Positions 27,332 to 33,951 of a stretch of DNA of 34,200 nt are shown piece after piece. The DNA comes from Phycisphaerae bacterium (lineage in GTDB: Bacteria > Planctomycetota > Phycisphaerae > UBA1845 > PWPN01): the NCBI GenBank assembly GCA_012729395.1, contig JAAYDF010000041.1, positions 1 through 34,200 on the forward strand. Direction: 5' to 3'. The position numbers and the translations under genes are program-made. Below the pieces are notes generated by a model. That model saw nothing but the letters and a program-made list of their open reading frames with translations, ran no database searches and was not told the origin of the DNA. Every line of letters starts with the position of its first letter. The first letter of the stretch is position 1.

Positions 27332-28189
27332 TCAACCACCTCGCCGGATCACCAGACGCCCTACCTCGCAGCCAAGATCCCGGGCAATCATGGAACATTT
27401 GGCCTTAAGCAGGAAGAACAACCCCTCGCGATGGCAATCGCTGAGCGTCTCATAGTTGCCCTGCCCCTTCGAGATAATCAGATCAGCGGCGTCAAACCGC
27501 TCTCGAAAAGCATCGCTGCAGGCCTCAAGCACCGTGCCGGGGATATCCGTCCCATTGTCGATCACCTCGACAAGCTCAGTGAGGCCGGCCGCCTCCGCGT
27601 CTTCTCGGGTCGCGTCGTTAATGACCGGTGCACCCTTGACTACAAGAGTCACCTTTTCGGTCGGCAATCGCTCGATCAACAGGCGATCGAAAACGATTTC
27701 ACCGGCGTTGTCGGCCAGATAGAGAATACTCCCCGCCGAGCCAACCGCCCCACGCAAATCATCGATCCCGGCTCGATCCGGCACAGCCTGGAGCGCTTCG
27801 CCGATCGAGCCACTGACCTCCTCGGCCGTCAGGTGCGACTTCACCCCCAGGTCCACGACATTGCCCGCGATCGCAAGCATCACCGCCAGCGCGAACGGAT
27901 CCTCGGCCTTCGCCGTGCGCGCAGCCAAGTCCGGGTACATCTGGAGCGCGAATGCGTTCGCCTGCTGCTTGGCCGCGCGGTAGGGATCGGGTAACGCAGT
28001 CAGTTCGCGAATGCGACGGTGAATAAGCTGCCCCATCACCGGCGGAGGTTGGTCAAACCGCATCGTCGCCGCGACAGTCAGCGTTTCCCGCAACAACTGC
28101 TCATGCACCGCCGGCGAATCCGTCACCCGCCGAGCCGAATCGATAGCCTGTCTGACAAAACAGGGCACACAATCAAGGTAAGTCCGCAC
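27332..28189 (-). CDS. DUF89/ARMT1-like protein, metal-dependent phosphatase family
   Basis: 285 residues. The start is GTG at 28189, with CAGGAG five bases upstream. Near the N-terminus is LDCVPCF (Cys7, Cys10), a C-x2-C found in the bacterial and archaeal DUF89 branch. LADNAGEIVFDRLL (about 157-170) supplies the conserved Asp-Asn of the metal site, and VVKGAPVINDATREDAE follows. The family is related to damage-control phosphatases that remove phosphate from sugar phosphates or damaged cofactors. The physiological substrate is unknown here. Its place inside the MinD/NifX operon suggests a link to cofactor or metal handling, which is inference. Confidence 0.85.
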   Translation of the reverse strand: MRTYLDCVPCFVRQAIDSARRVTDSPAVHEQLLRETLTVAATMRFDQPPPVMGQLIHRRIRELTALPDPYRAAKQQANAFALQMYPDLAARTAKAEDPFALAVMLAIAGNVVDLGVKSHLTAEEVSGSIGEALQAVPDRAGIDDLRGAVGSAGSILYLADNAGEIVFDRLLIERLPTEKVTLVVKGAPVINDATREDAEAAGLTELVEVIDNGTDIPGTVLEACSDAFRERFDAADLIISKGQGNYETLSDCHREGLFFLLKAKCSMIARDLGCEVGRLVIRRGG

Positions 28190-28252
28190 AACTGCTCCTG
28201 GCTCGACCCTGCGATGGGGCTCAAACGAGATGCCGTTCTCCCGGCACCGCGG

Positions 28253-28618
28253 TCAGCTCTCCTTGGACTCCGCCGATTCCAGGCCCGCGATACGCTGCTG
28301 AACCTGCTCCAGCGTCTTGGCGAGTTGGCTGGTCTGGTTCCGCAGCATCTCCAACTCGTTCACGGAGGCCGACGCCGCGACGAACGGAACACCAACGCCG
28401 GGTGCTTGCCCCCGTGCCCAAAGAGGCAAACCAGTCGCGTAGAACTGATGCCGCCATCCGCGACGACCGCCGCCTCGCCCTCGCCCAAACCCCATTCCCA
28501 GCCCACGTCCCGGCATCGGGCTCGCGAATCCGGGAACCGTGTTCCCAACACAATAGCCCATACCGCGACCCGTCATCGGCCCCATTCCCATTGGTCCAGT
28601 TCCATCGCCAGCCGGCAT
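28253..28618 (-). CDS. DUF5320-like Gly/Met-rich small protein with C-terminal coiled coil
   Basis: 121 residues; the ATG at 28618 has AGGAGG seven bases upstream. The first half is rich in Gly, Met, Pro and Arg (GDGTGPMGMGPMTGRG, then GFGRGRGGGRRG), as in DUF5320 proteins of anaerobes. The last 40 residues (NELEMLRNQTSQLAKTLEQV and on) form a likely coiled coil for self-assembly. Only one Cys is present (Cys23). The family often neighbours NifX-like proteins and MinD ATPases. Methionine-rich segments could bind soft metals such as copper, but no function is established. Genes on both sides are in the same orientation. Confidence 0.85.
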   Translation of the reverse strand: MPAGDGTGPMGMGPMTGRGMGYCVGNTVPGFASPMPGRGLGMGFGRGRGGGRRGWRHQFYATGLPLWARGQAPGVGVPFVAASASVNELEMLRNQTSQLAKTLEQVQQRIAGLESAESKES

Positions 28619-28710
28619 GTCTGATCCTCCTTATTCCAAGCCCGTTGTTTCCCACGGATCGCACAACCCTCCTGACGGGCGTGGTCGACCCACGAGAATC
28701 CGTGCTCAAG

Positions 28711-29157
28711 TCATACTCCCTTGCGGTTTCTCCCCATCCGTCTCGGACGTCCCCTTGACGCCTCGTCGCACCCGTTCGATTGCCAACACCCGCCTCCGCG
28801 CCCTCCGCGAAACCGCCGCCGACCACAGCAGCCCGGCATGAGAAAGGCGCCGTCCTCCAGAGTCGCGGCCAGGAAGGACTGCATGACCTCCTCTACTTGG
28901 CCGCAGATCTGAGAAACCACCTCTACTCCCGCCGATTGCAGGGCCAGCTCCAACGGCCACGAGATTGCTCCACAGATGAGCACATCCGTGGGGAGGTCCG
29001 CTACTTGCCGAGCACGCAATGCGGGATCGGCGACAGTCAATGGAACATCGCGACGCCCGACTTCGCGTTTGTCGGTGACGTCGACGAGCAGAAGACTCCC
29101 CGCGACATCGAACACCGGGGACACCCGCCCTTGCCAATGGGGGATCGCGATTCTCAT
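28711..29157 (-). CDS. NifX/NifB-family (dinitrogenase iron-molybdenum cofactor domain) protein 1
   Basis: 148 residues from the ATG at 29157, where homology begins (MRIAIPHWQGRVSPVFD). No Shine-Dalgarno sequence is present, and the sigma54-like promoter lies only 14-29 bases away, so the transcript may be nearly leaderless. The NifX fold covers about 1-105, with DVLICGAISWPLELAL (58-73) typical. The C-terminal tail is rich in Gly, Arg and Cys (PGCCGRRRFRGGRGGGCW, Cys110, Cys111, Cys124, Cys130), a likely metal-binding extension. Such proteins bind Fe-Mo, Fe-S or Mo-Cu clusters. Without nitrogenase genes it is more plausibly an ORP-type carrier. It is the first gene of the minus operon. Confidence 0.87.
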   Translation of the reverse strand: MRIAIPHWQGRVSPVFDVAGSLLLVDVTDKREVGRRDVPLTVADPALRARQVADLPTDVLICGAISWPLELALQSAGVEVVSQICGQVEEVMQSFLAATLEDGAFLMPGCCGRRRFRGGRGGGCWQSNGCDEASRGRPRRMGRNRKGV

Positions 29158-29170
29158 CGCAAGAAGAACA

Positions 29171-29186
29171 CACACTTCCCGTGCCA
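29171..29186 (-). promoter_or_regulatory. Candidate sigma54 promoter for the minus operon
   Basis: On the minus strand it reads TGGCACG-GGAA-GTGTG. The -24 half matches the consensus TGGCACG perfectly, but the -12 half has GT where GC is expected. The implied start lies within a few bases of the first ATG. TTGCA-type palindromes sit about 96-129 bp upstream of the -24 element. Confidence 0.5.
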
Positions 29187-29225
29187 GCCGATTAGCTTCC
29201 AGGTGTTTGCGTATAACACCTGTTT

Positions 29226-29241
29226 TTGCACTAGGTTGCAA
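29226..29241. promoter_or_regulatory. TTGCA-N6-TGCAA palindrome (variant operator)
   Basis: TTGCA (29226-29230) and TGCAA (29237-29241) are inverted across six bases, extendable to TTTGCA/TGCAAA. It differs from the N3 sites by three extra spacer bases, so it is a weaker candidate for the activator's binding site. Confidence 0.4.
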
Positions 29242-29247
29242 ACACTT

Positions 29248-29263
29248 CGGCACGGAGCTCGCC
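29248..29263 (+). promoter_or_regulatory. Weak plus-strand -24/-12-like match
   Basis: CGGCACG-GAGC-TCGCC keeps GG and GC at sigma54 spacing, but three consensus bases differ. It points toward the activator gene about 265 bp away. It may be chance in GC-rich DNA. Confidence 0.22.
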
Positions 29264-29275
29264 GATACAACAAGA

Positions 29276-29288
29276 TTGCATCCTGCAA
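29276..29288. promoter_or_regulatory. Upstream activating site: TTGCA-TCC-TGCAA palindrome
   Basis: A perfect 5-bp inverted repeat with 3-bp spacer. Its centre is about 120 bp upstream of the inferred start of the minus operon, the normal place for a sigma54 activator site. The same architecture recurs at 30896-30908 before the plus operon. Confidence 0.65.
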
Positions 29289-29308
29289 CGCTGCAACCTC
29301 ATGAACAC

Positions 29309-29321
29309 TTGCATTTTGCAC
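29309..29321. promoter_or_regulatory. Second TTGCA-N3-TGCA site, overlapping a possible activator promoter
   Basis: TTGCA-TTT-TGCAC matches the operator with one mismatch. Its centre is 33 bp from the perfect site, close to three helical turns, as in paired activator sites. TTGCAT here, with TAGTAT at 29332-29337 (17-bp spacing), could also be a weak sigma70 promoter for the activator gene. Binding could then repress it; this is speculative. Confidence 0.45.
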
Positions 29322-29339
29322 ACTTCGGTATTAGTATGA

Positions 29340-29481
29340 CAGCGCTGGATGGGGCTGTCTGGTAGTGGCCGCCCCCCGTGGCGGCCGCGGACAGGCTGTG
29401 GCGGCCGGGGCCTGAAGGTCTATCGCCGTCCAGCGGCCGCCAGAGGCGGCGGCCGCTACGGGAAGACACCATCCAGCGCTG
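29340..29481. repeat. MITE- or REP-like palindromic element with 13-bp terminal inverted repeats
   Basis: CAGCGCTGGATGG (29340-29352) and its exact complement (29469-29481) bound a 142-bp GC-rich element. Inside are several GGCGGCCG repeats and a 10-bp perfect hairpin, AGCGGCCGCC (29432-29441) with GGCGGCCGCT (29448-29457). It lies between the operator cluster and the activator gene, in its leader. There is no gene in it and no target-site duplication that I could establish. Together with the operators it accounts for the gene-free stretch 29158-29528. Confidence 0.72.
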
Positions 29482-29528
29482 GCGTACGAAGCGACTACTG
29501 TGGCGAATACACGGGAGAACCTTTGGCT

Positions 29529-30893
29529 ATGACCGTCGCGTCTGATTCGCAATCTCAGGATGTCATCCTCGACTCCATCAACGAGGGGGTATTCACCGTC
29601 GACCTCGACTGGCGCATCACGGCCTTCAATCGGGCGGCTGAACGGATCACGGGAATCGATCGGCCGGAGGCTCTGGGCAAGCCGTGTTGCGAAGTCTTTC
29701 GCGCGAGCATCTGCGAGAATGAGTGCGCGTTACGCCGCACACTGACCACCGGAAAGCCGATCGTCAATGCCACCGCACATATCGTGAACCACCTCGGCAA
29801 CCGCATCCCCATCCGCATCTCCACCGCTCTGCTTCAGAATGCGGACGGCGTCGTCATCGGAGGAGTTGAGTCATTCCAGGATTTGAGCCAGATCGAGCAA
29901 CTGCGAAAGGAGTTGCAGGCAAGATATACATTTGAAGACATCGTGGGTCGCAGCTCGGCCATGACGAGCCTCTTCACAATTCTGCCTCAGATTGCCGAGA
30001 GCGACAGCACGGTACTGATTGAAGGGGCCAGCGGCACCGGCAAAGAGCTGTTCGCCCGAGCCATTCATAACCTGTCGCGCCGCAGAAACAAACCTTTCGT
30101 AGCCATCAACTGCGCCGCCTTGCCCGACACGCTGCTGGAATCGGAGCTTTTCGGCCATAAGGCCGGCGCGTTCACTGACGCCCGCAAGGACAAACCCGGT
30201 CGATTCTCTCTAGCGGACGGCGGGACCATCTTTCTCGATGAGATCGGTGACATTTCGCCCGCTATGCAGGTGCGTCTGCTCCGCGTACTACAGGAACGGT
30301 GCATCGAACCCCTCGGCTCGCTCAAATCGGTCAAAGTGAACGTCCGCGTCGTGGCCGCCACCAATAAAGACTTGGCCAAACTCACGCGAGCCGGCAAATT
30401 CCGCGAGGACCTCTTCTACCGCGTCCGTGTGGTCTACCTGAGACTGCCCAACCTTCGCCAACGTCGTGAGGACATTCCCGTGCTGATCGATCGGCTGGTC
30501 ACCAAGTTCAACCGGCTTCAAGGAAAGGATCTCGCGGGCGTATCCAACGAGGTCCTTGCCCGGCTCATGGAGCACGATTATCCCGGCAATGTTCGCGAGT
30601 TGGAGAACATCATCGAACAGGCGTTCGTCCTGTGCAGCGGCGGGTTGATCGAACTACACCACCTTCCTCCGGAACTCCGCCCCGCCACGGGGCAAGTGGT
30701 CGGCGAACACGGTAGCCCGACCACCCTGGAGGCGATGGAGCGAATCATCATCGCCGAGGCCCTGCGCCGCCATCACGGCAATCGGCAACGGGCTGCCCGT
30801 GAGCTGGGCATCAACGCCAGCACGCTTTACCGCAAACTAAGCTCGCTGAGAATCGAGACACCGCCCACGGACGGTCGCAGTCGCCGTTGCTAA
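29529..30893 (+). CDS. Sigma54-dependent transcriptional activator: PAS, AAA+, Fis-type HTH
   Basis: 454 residues from the ATG at 29529 (GGGAG about 11 bases upstream; the frame upstream runs into the repeat element). A PAS domain covers about 8-125, with CCEVFRASICENECAL carrying Cys53, Cys54, Cys62 and Cys66. That suggests redox, metal or Fe-S sensing. The AAA+ domain has Walker A GASGTGKE (166-173), the sigma54-contact loop as GAFTDA (213-218) instead of GAFTGA, and Walker B GGTIFLDEIGD (231-241). The C-terminal HTH is NRQRAARELGINASTLYRKL. It should activate sigma54 promoters. It sits between the divergent operons, as DVU2106 does in the Desulfovibrio ORP locus, and the shared TTGCA palindromes are its likely sites. 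Confidence 0.93.
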   Translation: MTVASDSQSQDVILDSINEGVFTVDLDWRITAFNRAAERITGIDRPEALGKPCCEVFRASICENECALRRTLTTGKPIVNATAHIVNHLGNRIPIRISTALLQNADGVVIGGVESFQDLSQIEQLRKELQARYTFEDIVGRSSAMTSLFTILPQIAESDSTVLIEGASGTGKELFARAIHNLSRRRNKPFVAINCAALPDTLLESELFGHKAGAFTDARKDKPGRFSLADGGTIFLDEIGDISPAMQVRLLRVLQERCIEPLGSLKSVKVNVRVVAATNKDLAKLTRAGKFREDLFYRVRVVYLRLPNLRQRREDIPVLIDRLVTKFNRLQGKDLAGVSNEVLARLMEHDYPGNVRELENIIEQAFVLCSGGLIELHHLPPELRPATGQVVGEHGSPTTLEAMERIIIAEALRRHHGNRQRAARELGINASTLYRKLSSLRIETPPTDGRSRRC

Positions 30894-30895
30894 CA

Positions 30896-30908
30896 TTGCA
30901 GTCTGCAA
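30896..30908. promoter_or_regulatory. Upstream activating site: TTGCA-GTC-TGCAA palindrome
   Basis: This starts 3 bp after the activator gene's stop. It is a perfect inverted repeat with the same TTGCA-N3-TGCAA form as 29276-29288. Its centre is about 144 bp upstream of the inferred start site of the plus operon, and the sigma54 promoter at 31019-31034 is correctly placed downstream. Confidence 0.65.
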
Positions 30909-31018
30909 CATTACGCCATATCACGGATCGCGGCGGGCAGCTTCGACCCCCGGCACAGATCATCGTAACCGCCTGCCCATCAAAGTCTTGTGGCGAACAC
31001 GGACATTTGCCGTCCGGG

Positions 31019-31034
31019 TGGAACGCCGATTGCA
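31019..31034 (+). promoter_or_regulatory. Sigma54 promoter for the plus operon
   Basis: TGGAACG-CCGA-TTGCA differs from the consensus TGGCACG-N4-TTGCA at one position. GG and GC are spaced exactly 12 bp apart. Transcription would start near 31046, about 24 bases before the first NifX-like start. Confidence 0.75.
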
Positions 31035-31069
31035 GCAGGATATCCGGTTGCTCGCAGAAAGGAGTCCAC

Positions 31070-31432
31070 ATGCGAATCGTAGTGACATCGCAAGGCGAGG
31101 GGCTCGATTCGCCCGCCGACCCGCGGTTCGGGAGGGCGCGATATCTGGTCCTGGTTGACACCGAGACCGGCGAATGCTCGTCGGTGGACAACGAGATCAA
31201 CCTGAACGCCCCACAGGGAGCGGGCATTCAGACAGGCAAAAGAGTCGTTGAGCTAAAGGCTCAGGCTGTCATCACCGGCCACACGGGGCCGAAAGCTTTC
31301 TCGGTACTCGACGCGGGCGGTGTAGCGATTTACACCGGGGCGTCGGGGACGGTCAGGCAGGCTCTCGAGCAGTTCAAGGGAGGCACGCTGCAGAAGGCAC
31401 AATCCGCGGATGTCGAAGGTCACTGGGTCTGA
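31070..31432 (+). CDS. NifX/NifB-family (dinitrogenase iron-molybdenum cofactor domain) protein 2
   Basis: 120 residues from the ATG at 31070, with AAAGGAG six bases upstream. The fold is the NifX type throughout: MRIVVTSQGEGLDSPADPRFG (start) with the common DPRFGRA segment, QGAGIQTGKRVVELKAQ (about 49-65) and AVITGHTGPKAF. It has almost no Cys in the body (Cys36 only). The DVU2108-like orange protein, a known member of this domain family, holds a Mo-Cu sulfide cluster, so a metal-cluster carrier is plausible. Its cargo cannot be read. It is the first gene of the sigma54-controlled plus operon. Confidence 0.9.
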   Translation: MRIVVTSQGEGLDSPADPRFGRARYLVLVDTETGECSSVDNEINLNAPQGAGIQTGKRVVELKAQAVITGHTGPKAFSVLDAGGVAIYTGASGTVRQALEQFKGGTLQKAQSADVEGHWV

Positions 31433-31519
31433 TCGATGTCCCGCGGATAGCGTCACGGGCCTCCAGAAAGCACGAACCCGGTTTGATGTTTTCCAAGAGC
31501 GATTCCACAGGAGCAGATG

Positions 31520-31858
31520 ATGAAGATTGCCGTACCAGTCGCCAATGGTCGTTTGTGTCTCCACTTTGGGCACTGTTCGCAGTTCGTGGTGCACGAGGTG
31601 GACACCGAAAGCAAGAGAACCCTGAAACGGGAGTACCTCACTCCGCCAGCTCATGAGCCTGGAGTTCTGCCGCGCTGGCTTCATGAGCAAGGCGTGAATG
31701 CCGTCATAGCCGGCGGCATGGGGCAGCGAGCACAGGATTTGTTCGCGCAGAACGGCATTCAGGTTATCGTGGGGGCACCGGATGGAGACCCGGACACGAT
31801 CGTTGCGGCCTATCTGTCAGGAACGCTGGAAGCCGGTGACAACGTCTGTGACCACTAA
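31520..31858 (+). CDS. NifX/NifB-family (dinitrogenase iron-molybdenum cofactor domain) protein 3
   Basis: 112 residues from the ATG at 31520, six bases after AGGAG; the ATG at 31517 is only three bases away and less likely. The sequence begins MKIAVPVANGRLCLHFGHC, with the metal-relevant HFGHC near 15-19, then VNAVIAGGMGQRAQDLF and GIQVIVGAPDGDPDTIV. The C-terminus is NVCDH. The Cys-His-rich start and end could bind a cluster. It is the third NifX-family protein of the locus; the thioesterase gene starts inside its end, so the two are coupled. Confidence 0.87.
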   Translation: MKIAVPVANGRLCLHFGHCSQFVVHEVDTESKRTLKREYLTPPAHEPGVLPRWLHEQGVNAVIAGGMGQRAQDLFAQNGIQVIVGAPDGDPDTIVAAYLSGTLEAGDNVCDH

Positions 31859-32321
31859 CCTGAGCCATCAGTGTCATCCGTGTTGTCTGGTTTGCGGCAG
31901 CGATCGCCCGGATGGCTTGGGGCTGCGTTTTGAACGGCAACCCGACGGAAGCGTTGTGGCGCAGTTCGACTGCAACGCCGTTTTCCAGGGATACCCCGAT
32001 CGTCTGCACGGCGGGGCCGTGGCCATGTTGCTCGACGCCGCGATGACGCACTGCCTGTTTTCGCGCAACATTGCCGGCCTGACCGCGAAGCTCAGCATCC
32101 GGTATCATCGCGGCGTGATGTTGGGCATATCGGCCGTCGTACGTGCGAGAATCGTAGACGCAGAGTCTCCGCTCTACTACCTTGAGTCCGAGGTTCTTCA
32201 AGGTGATGATGTCTGTGCGGCAGCCAAGGGCACGTTCTGTGACTCCGCATGTGGCGAGCTTGTTCGCGACGCGATTGCGGATCCTTTGCGAAACTCGGAT
32301 CATCTCTCGCCTGGTGCATAG
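31836..32321 (+). CDS. Hotdog-fold thioesterase-like protein
   Basis: About 161 residues if started at GTG 31836 (GGA upstream), overlapping the NifX-like gene by 23 bp; GTG 31848 is an alternative. A four-Cys cluster CHPCCLVC (13-20) runs into GSDRPDGLGLRF, the typical opening of PaaI-like acyl-CoA thioesterases with a CxxC. YPDRLHGGAVAMLLDAAMTHCLF (about 53-75) is the hotdog active-site helix, with the usual His-Gly-Gly and Asp67. The reaction would be acyl-CoA or thioester hydrolysis in the cytosol. The substrate is unknown. Its presence in the MinD/NifX cluster is not explained by the family. Confidence 0.78.
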   Translation: MTTSVTTNLSHQCHPCCLVCGSDRPDGLGLRFERQPDGSVVAQFDCNAVFQGYPDRLHGGAVAMLLDAAMTHCLFSRNIAGLTAKLSIRYHRGVMLGISAVVRARIVDAESPLYYLESEVLQGDDVCAAAKGTFCDSACGELVRDAIADPLRNSDHLSPGA

Positions 32322-32498
32322 CCAACACCACGAGACAGCCAGCGACCTGGAGTCGAGGGCGCGGAACTGAGTGCCCGGTACACAAGTCACGGGGGGCTGC
32401 GTTTGAAGACACGGAAGCTCGCATCCTGACGCTCGATGGCAAAGGGGGTTGGTGCCTCGGATTGGCAGACCGGACACACGGCGAAGAAAGGGTTGATC

Positions 32499-33365
32499 GT
32501 GACAACCACGCTTTCGGTCACCGTTCTCGTTGAGAACACCGCCAATCAGCGAGGCCTATTGGCCGAGCACGGCTTGGCTTTCTGGGTTGAGTGCAACGGA
32601 CAGCGCTTCCTATTCGACACCGGGCAAGGGATGGCTCTCGCCCGCAACGCGGCCAAGCTCGGGATCGATCTGTCGGCCGCCGACGTGGTTATACTCAGTC
32701 ACGGGCACTACGATCACTCCGGCGGCCTGCAAGCCATCTTGCCAAGTTTGCGCCGGGCAGCCGTCTGTGCTCATGCCACAGCCTTCTGCGATCGCTTTGC
32801 TCATAGCCCCCAGACCGGTGCTCGCTCCGTTCGATCGCCCATCGAATCTCTGGACCGGCTCACACCGCACGTGCGCCAGATCATCGCGACAAGCAGCAGT
32901 CCCCTTGAGCTTGGTAAGGGGCTCTGGGTAACCGGGCAAATCCCAAGACGTAACGATTTCGAGGACGTGGGCGGGGCCTTCTACCTCGACCCAGCCTGTA
33001 CACAGCCAGACCCGGTCGCCGACGATCAAGCCATCTACGCGAAGACCGGCGACGGACTGGTCGTGCTGCTGGGCTGTGCGCACTCCGGCGTGGTGAACAC
33101 CCTGGACTACATTTGCGAATCAACCGGGGAAAGCCGTATCCATGCCGTGCTCGGCGGCATGCACTTACTGAACGCGGATGACAACCGCATGGAGCGGACC
33201 ATCCGCAGGTTGCGGGAGCTCGATGTGCAAAGAATCGGGCTGGCGCATTGCACCGGCTTCGGCGCCATGGCCCGGCTGCACCACGCTCTACCGAATCGAT
33301 GTTTTCATTGCGTGACCGGCACGCGAATTGAGATCGGCCCAGCCACGAGAGAGGCGAGAGCGTGA
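32499..33365 (+). CDS. Metallo-beta-lactamase-fold hydrolase (MJ0301/dihydropterin-type family)
   Basis: 288 residues from the GTG at 32499, seven bases after GAAAGG; an earlier ATG at 32436 gives unrelated sequence. The metal motif SHGHYDHSGG is at 67-76 (His68, His70, Asp72, His73). Later conserved parts are LLGCAHSGVVNTL near 193-205 and AVLGGMHLL. This resembles the family that includes the archaeal methanopterin-related enzyme and many uncharacterised hydrolases in anaerobes, which often lie near NifX-like genes. Function here is unknown; hydrolysis of a phosphodiester or cofactor-like substrate is possible. It is 177 bp below the thioesterase gene. Confidence 0.85.
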   Translation: MTTTLSVTVLVENTANQRGLLAEHGLAFWVECNGQRFLFDTGQGMALARNAAKLGIDLSAADVVILSHGHYDHSGGLQAILPSLRRAAVCAHATAFCDRFAHSPQTGARSVRSPIESLDRLTPHVRQIIATSSSPLELGKGLWVTGQIPRRNDFEDVGGAFYLDPACTQPDPVADDQAIYAKTGDGLVVLLGCAHSGVVNTLDYICESTGESRIHAVLGGMHLLNADDNRMERTIRRLRELDVQRIGLAHCTGFGAMARLHHALPNRCFHCVTGTRIEIGPATREARA

Positions 33366-33443
33366 TGGCATCTGGAAGCAGGATCGCATGGTCCTCACAG
33401 AATGCCTGAAGTAGTTGAGCTCTGACCGGTGGAGTGCCCACCC

Positions 33444-33923
33444 ATGACGTGCGACGTGCAGCCTATCGGGACCATTTACTCACCGTTTGGCGAACCGGCG
33501 GGTACGCCCATCCAGCCGGTGTTTTCCGACGACACGCCGGGCCGCGTCGAGGTCCTCGCGCCCTATGCCGAGGGCCTCGCCGACCTGGATGGATTCGATC
33601 GAATCTGGCTGCTGTACTGGTGCCACCAGTCGCCCGGGGCGAAGCTGCGGGTCGTCCCCTATCGGGATACGCAAGAGCACGGCGTATTCGCGACGCGTGC
33701 CCCGGCCAGGCCCAACCCAATCGGCCTGTCATGCGTGCGACTGCTGCGCATCGAAGGCAACATCCTGCACGTCAGCGAGTTGGACATCCTGGACGGCAGC
33801 CCTCTCCTGGACATCAAGCCCTACGTGCCCGAGTTCGACAGCTTCCCAACAGTCCGTAGCGGCTGGCTGGCCGCGAAACGAACCGAACGAGAAATCGCGG
33901 ACGACCGATTCCACCGCATATAA
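33444..33923 (+). CDS. trmO: TrmO-like tRNA methyltransferase (TsaA/UPF0066 family)
   Basis: 159 residues from the ATG at 33444, with GGTGGAG 9 bases upstream. The signature FATRAPARPNPIGLS is at 82-96, and LDGFDRIWLLYW (48-59) and DGSPLLDIKPYVPEFD complete the barrel. In E. coli, TrmO adds a methyl group to N6-threonylcarbamoyladenosine at tRNA position 37 with AdoMet. The archaeal and anaerobe proteins of this family are often found near MinD/NifX genes and their role there is untested. It is the last gene of the plus-strand run; a hairpin follows. Confidence 0.85.
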   Translation: MTCDVQPIGTIYSPFGEPAGTPIQPVFSDDTPGRVEVLAPYAEGLADLDGFDRIWLLYWCHQSPGAKLRVVPYRDTQEHGVFATRAPARPNPIGLSCVRLLRIEGNILHVSELDILDGSPLLDIKPYVPEFDSFPTVRSGWLAAKRTEREIADDRFHRI

Positions 33924-33951
33924 GCTTCCCCATGCTCGAATGGGGCCGCTT
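33922..33951 (+). terminator. Probable terminator after the plus operon
   Basis: CCCCAT (33928-33933) pairs with ATGGGG (33940-33945) across a 6-base loop. AAGC and GCTT can extend the stem past a 2-base internal loop. It begins at the trmO stop, and a short T run follows. Confidence 0.45.

Noticed and set aside
28711-31858. Nitrogenase cofactor biosynthesis
   Set aside because: NifX-domain proteins alone do not show this. No nifHDK, nifB or nifE/N is present, and the MinD/sigma54 context fits an ORP-type system better.
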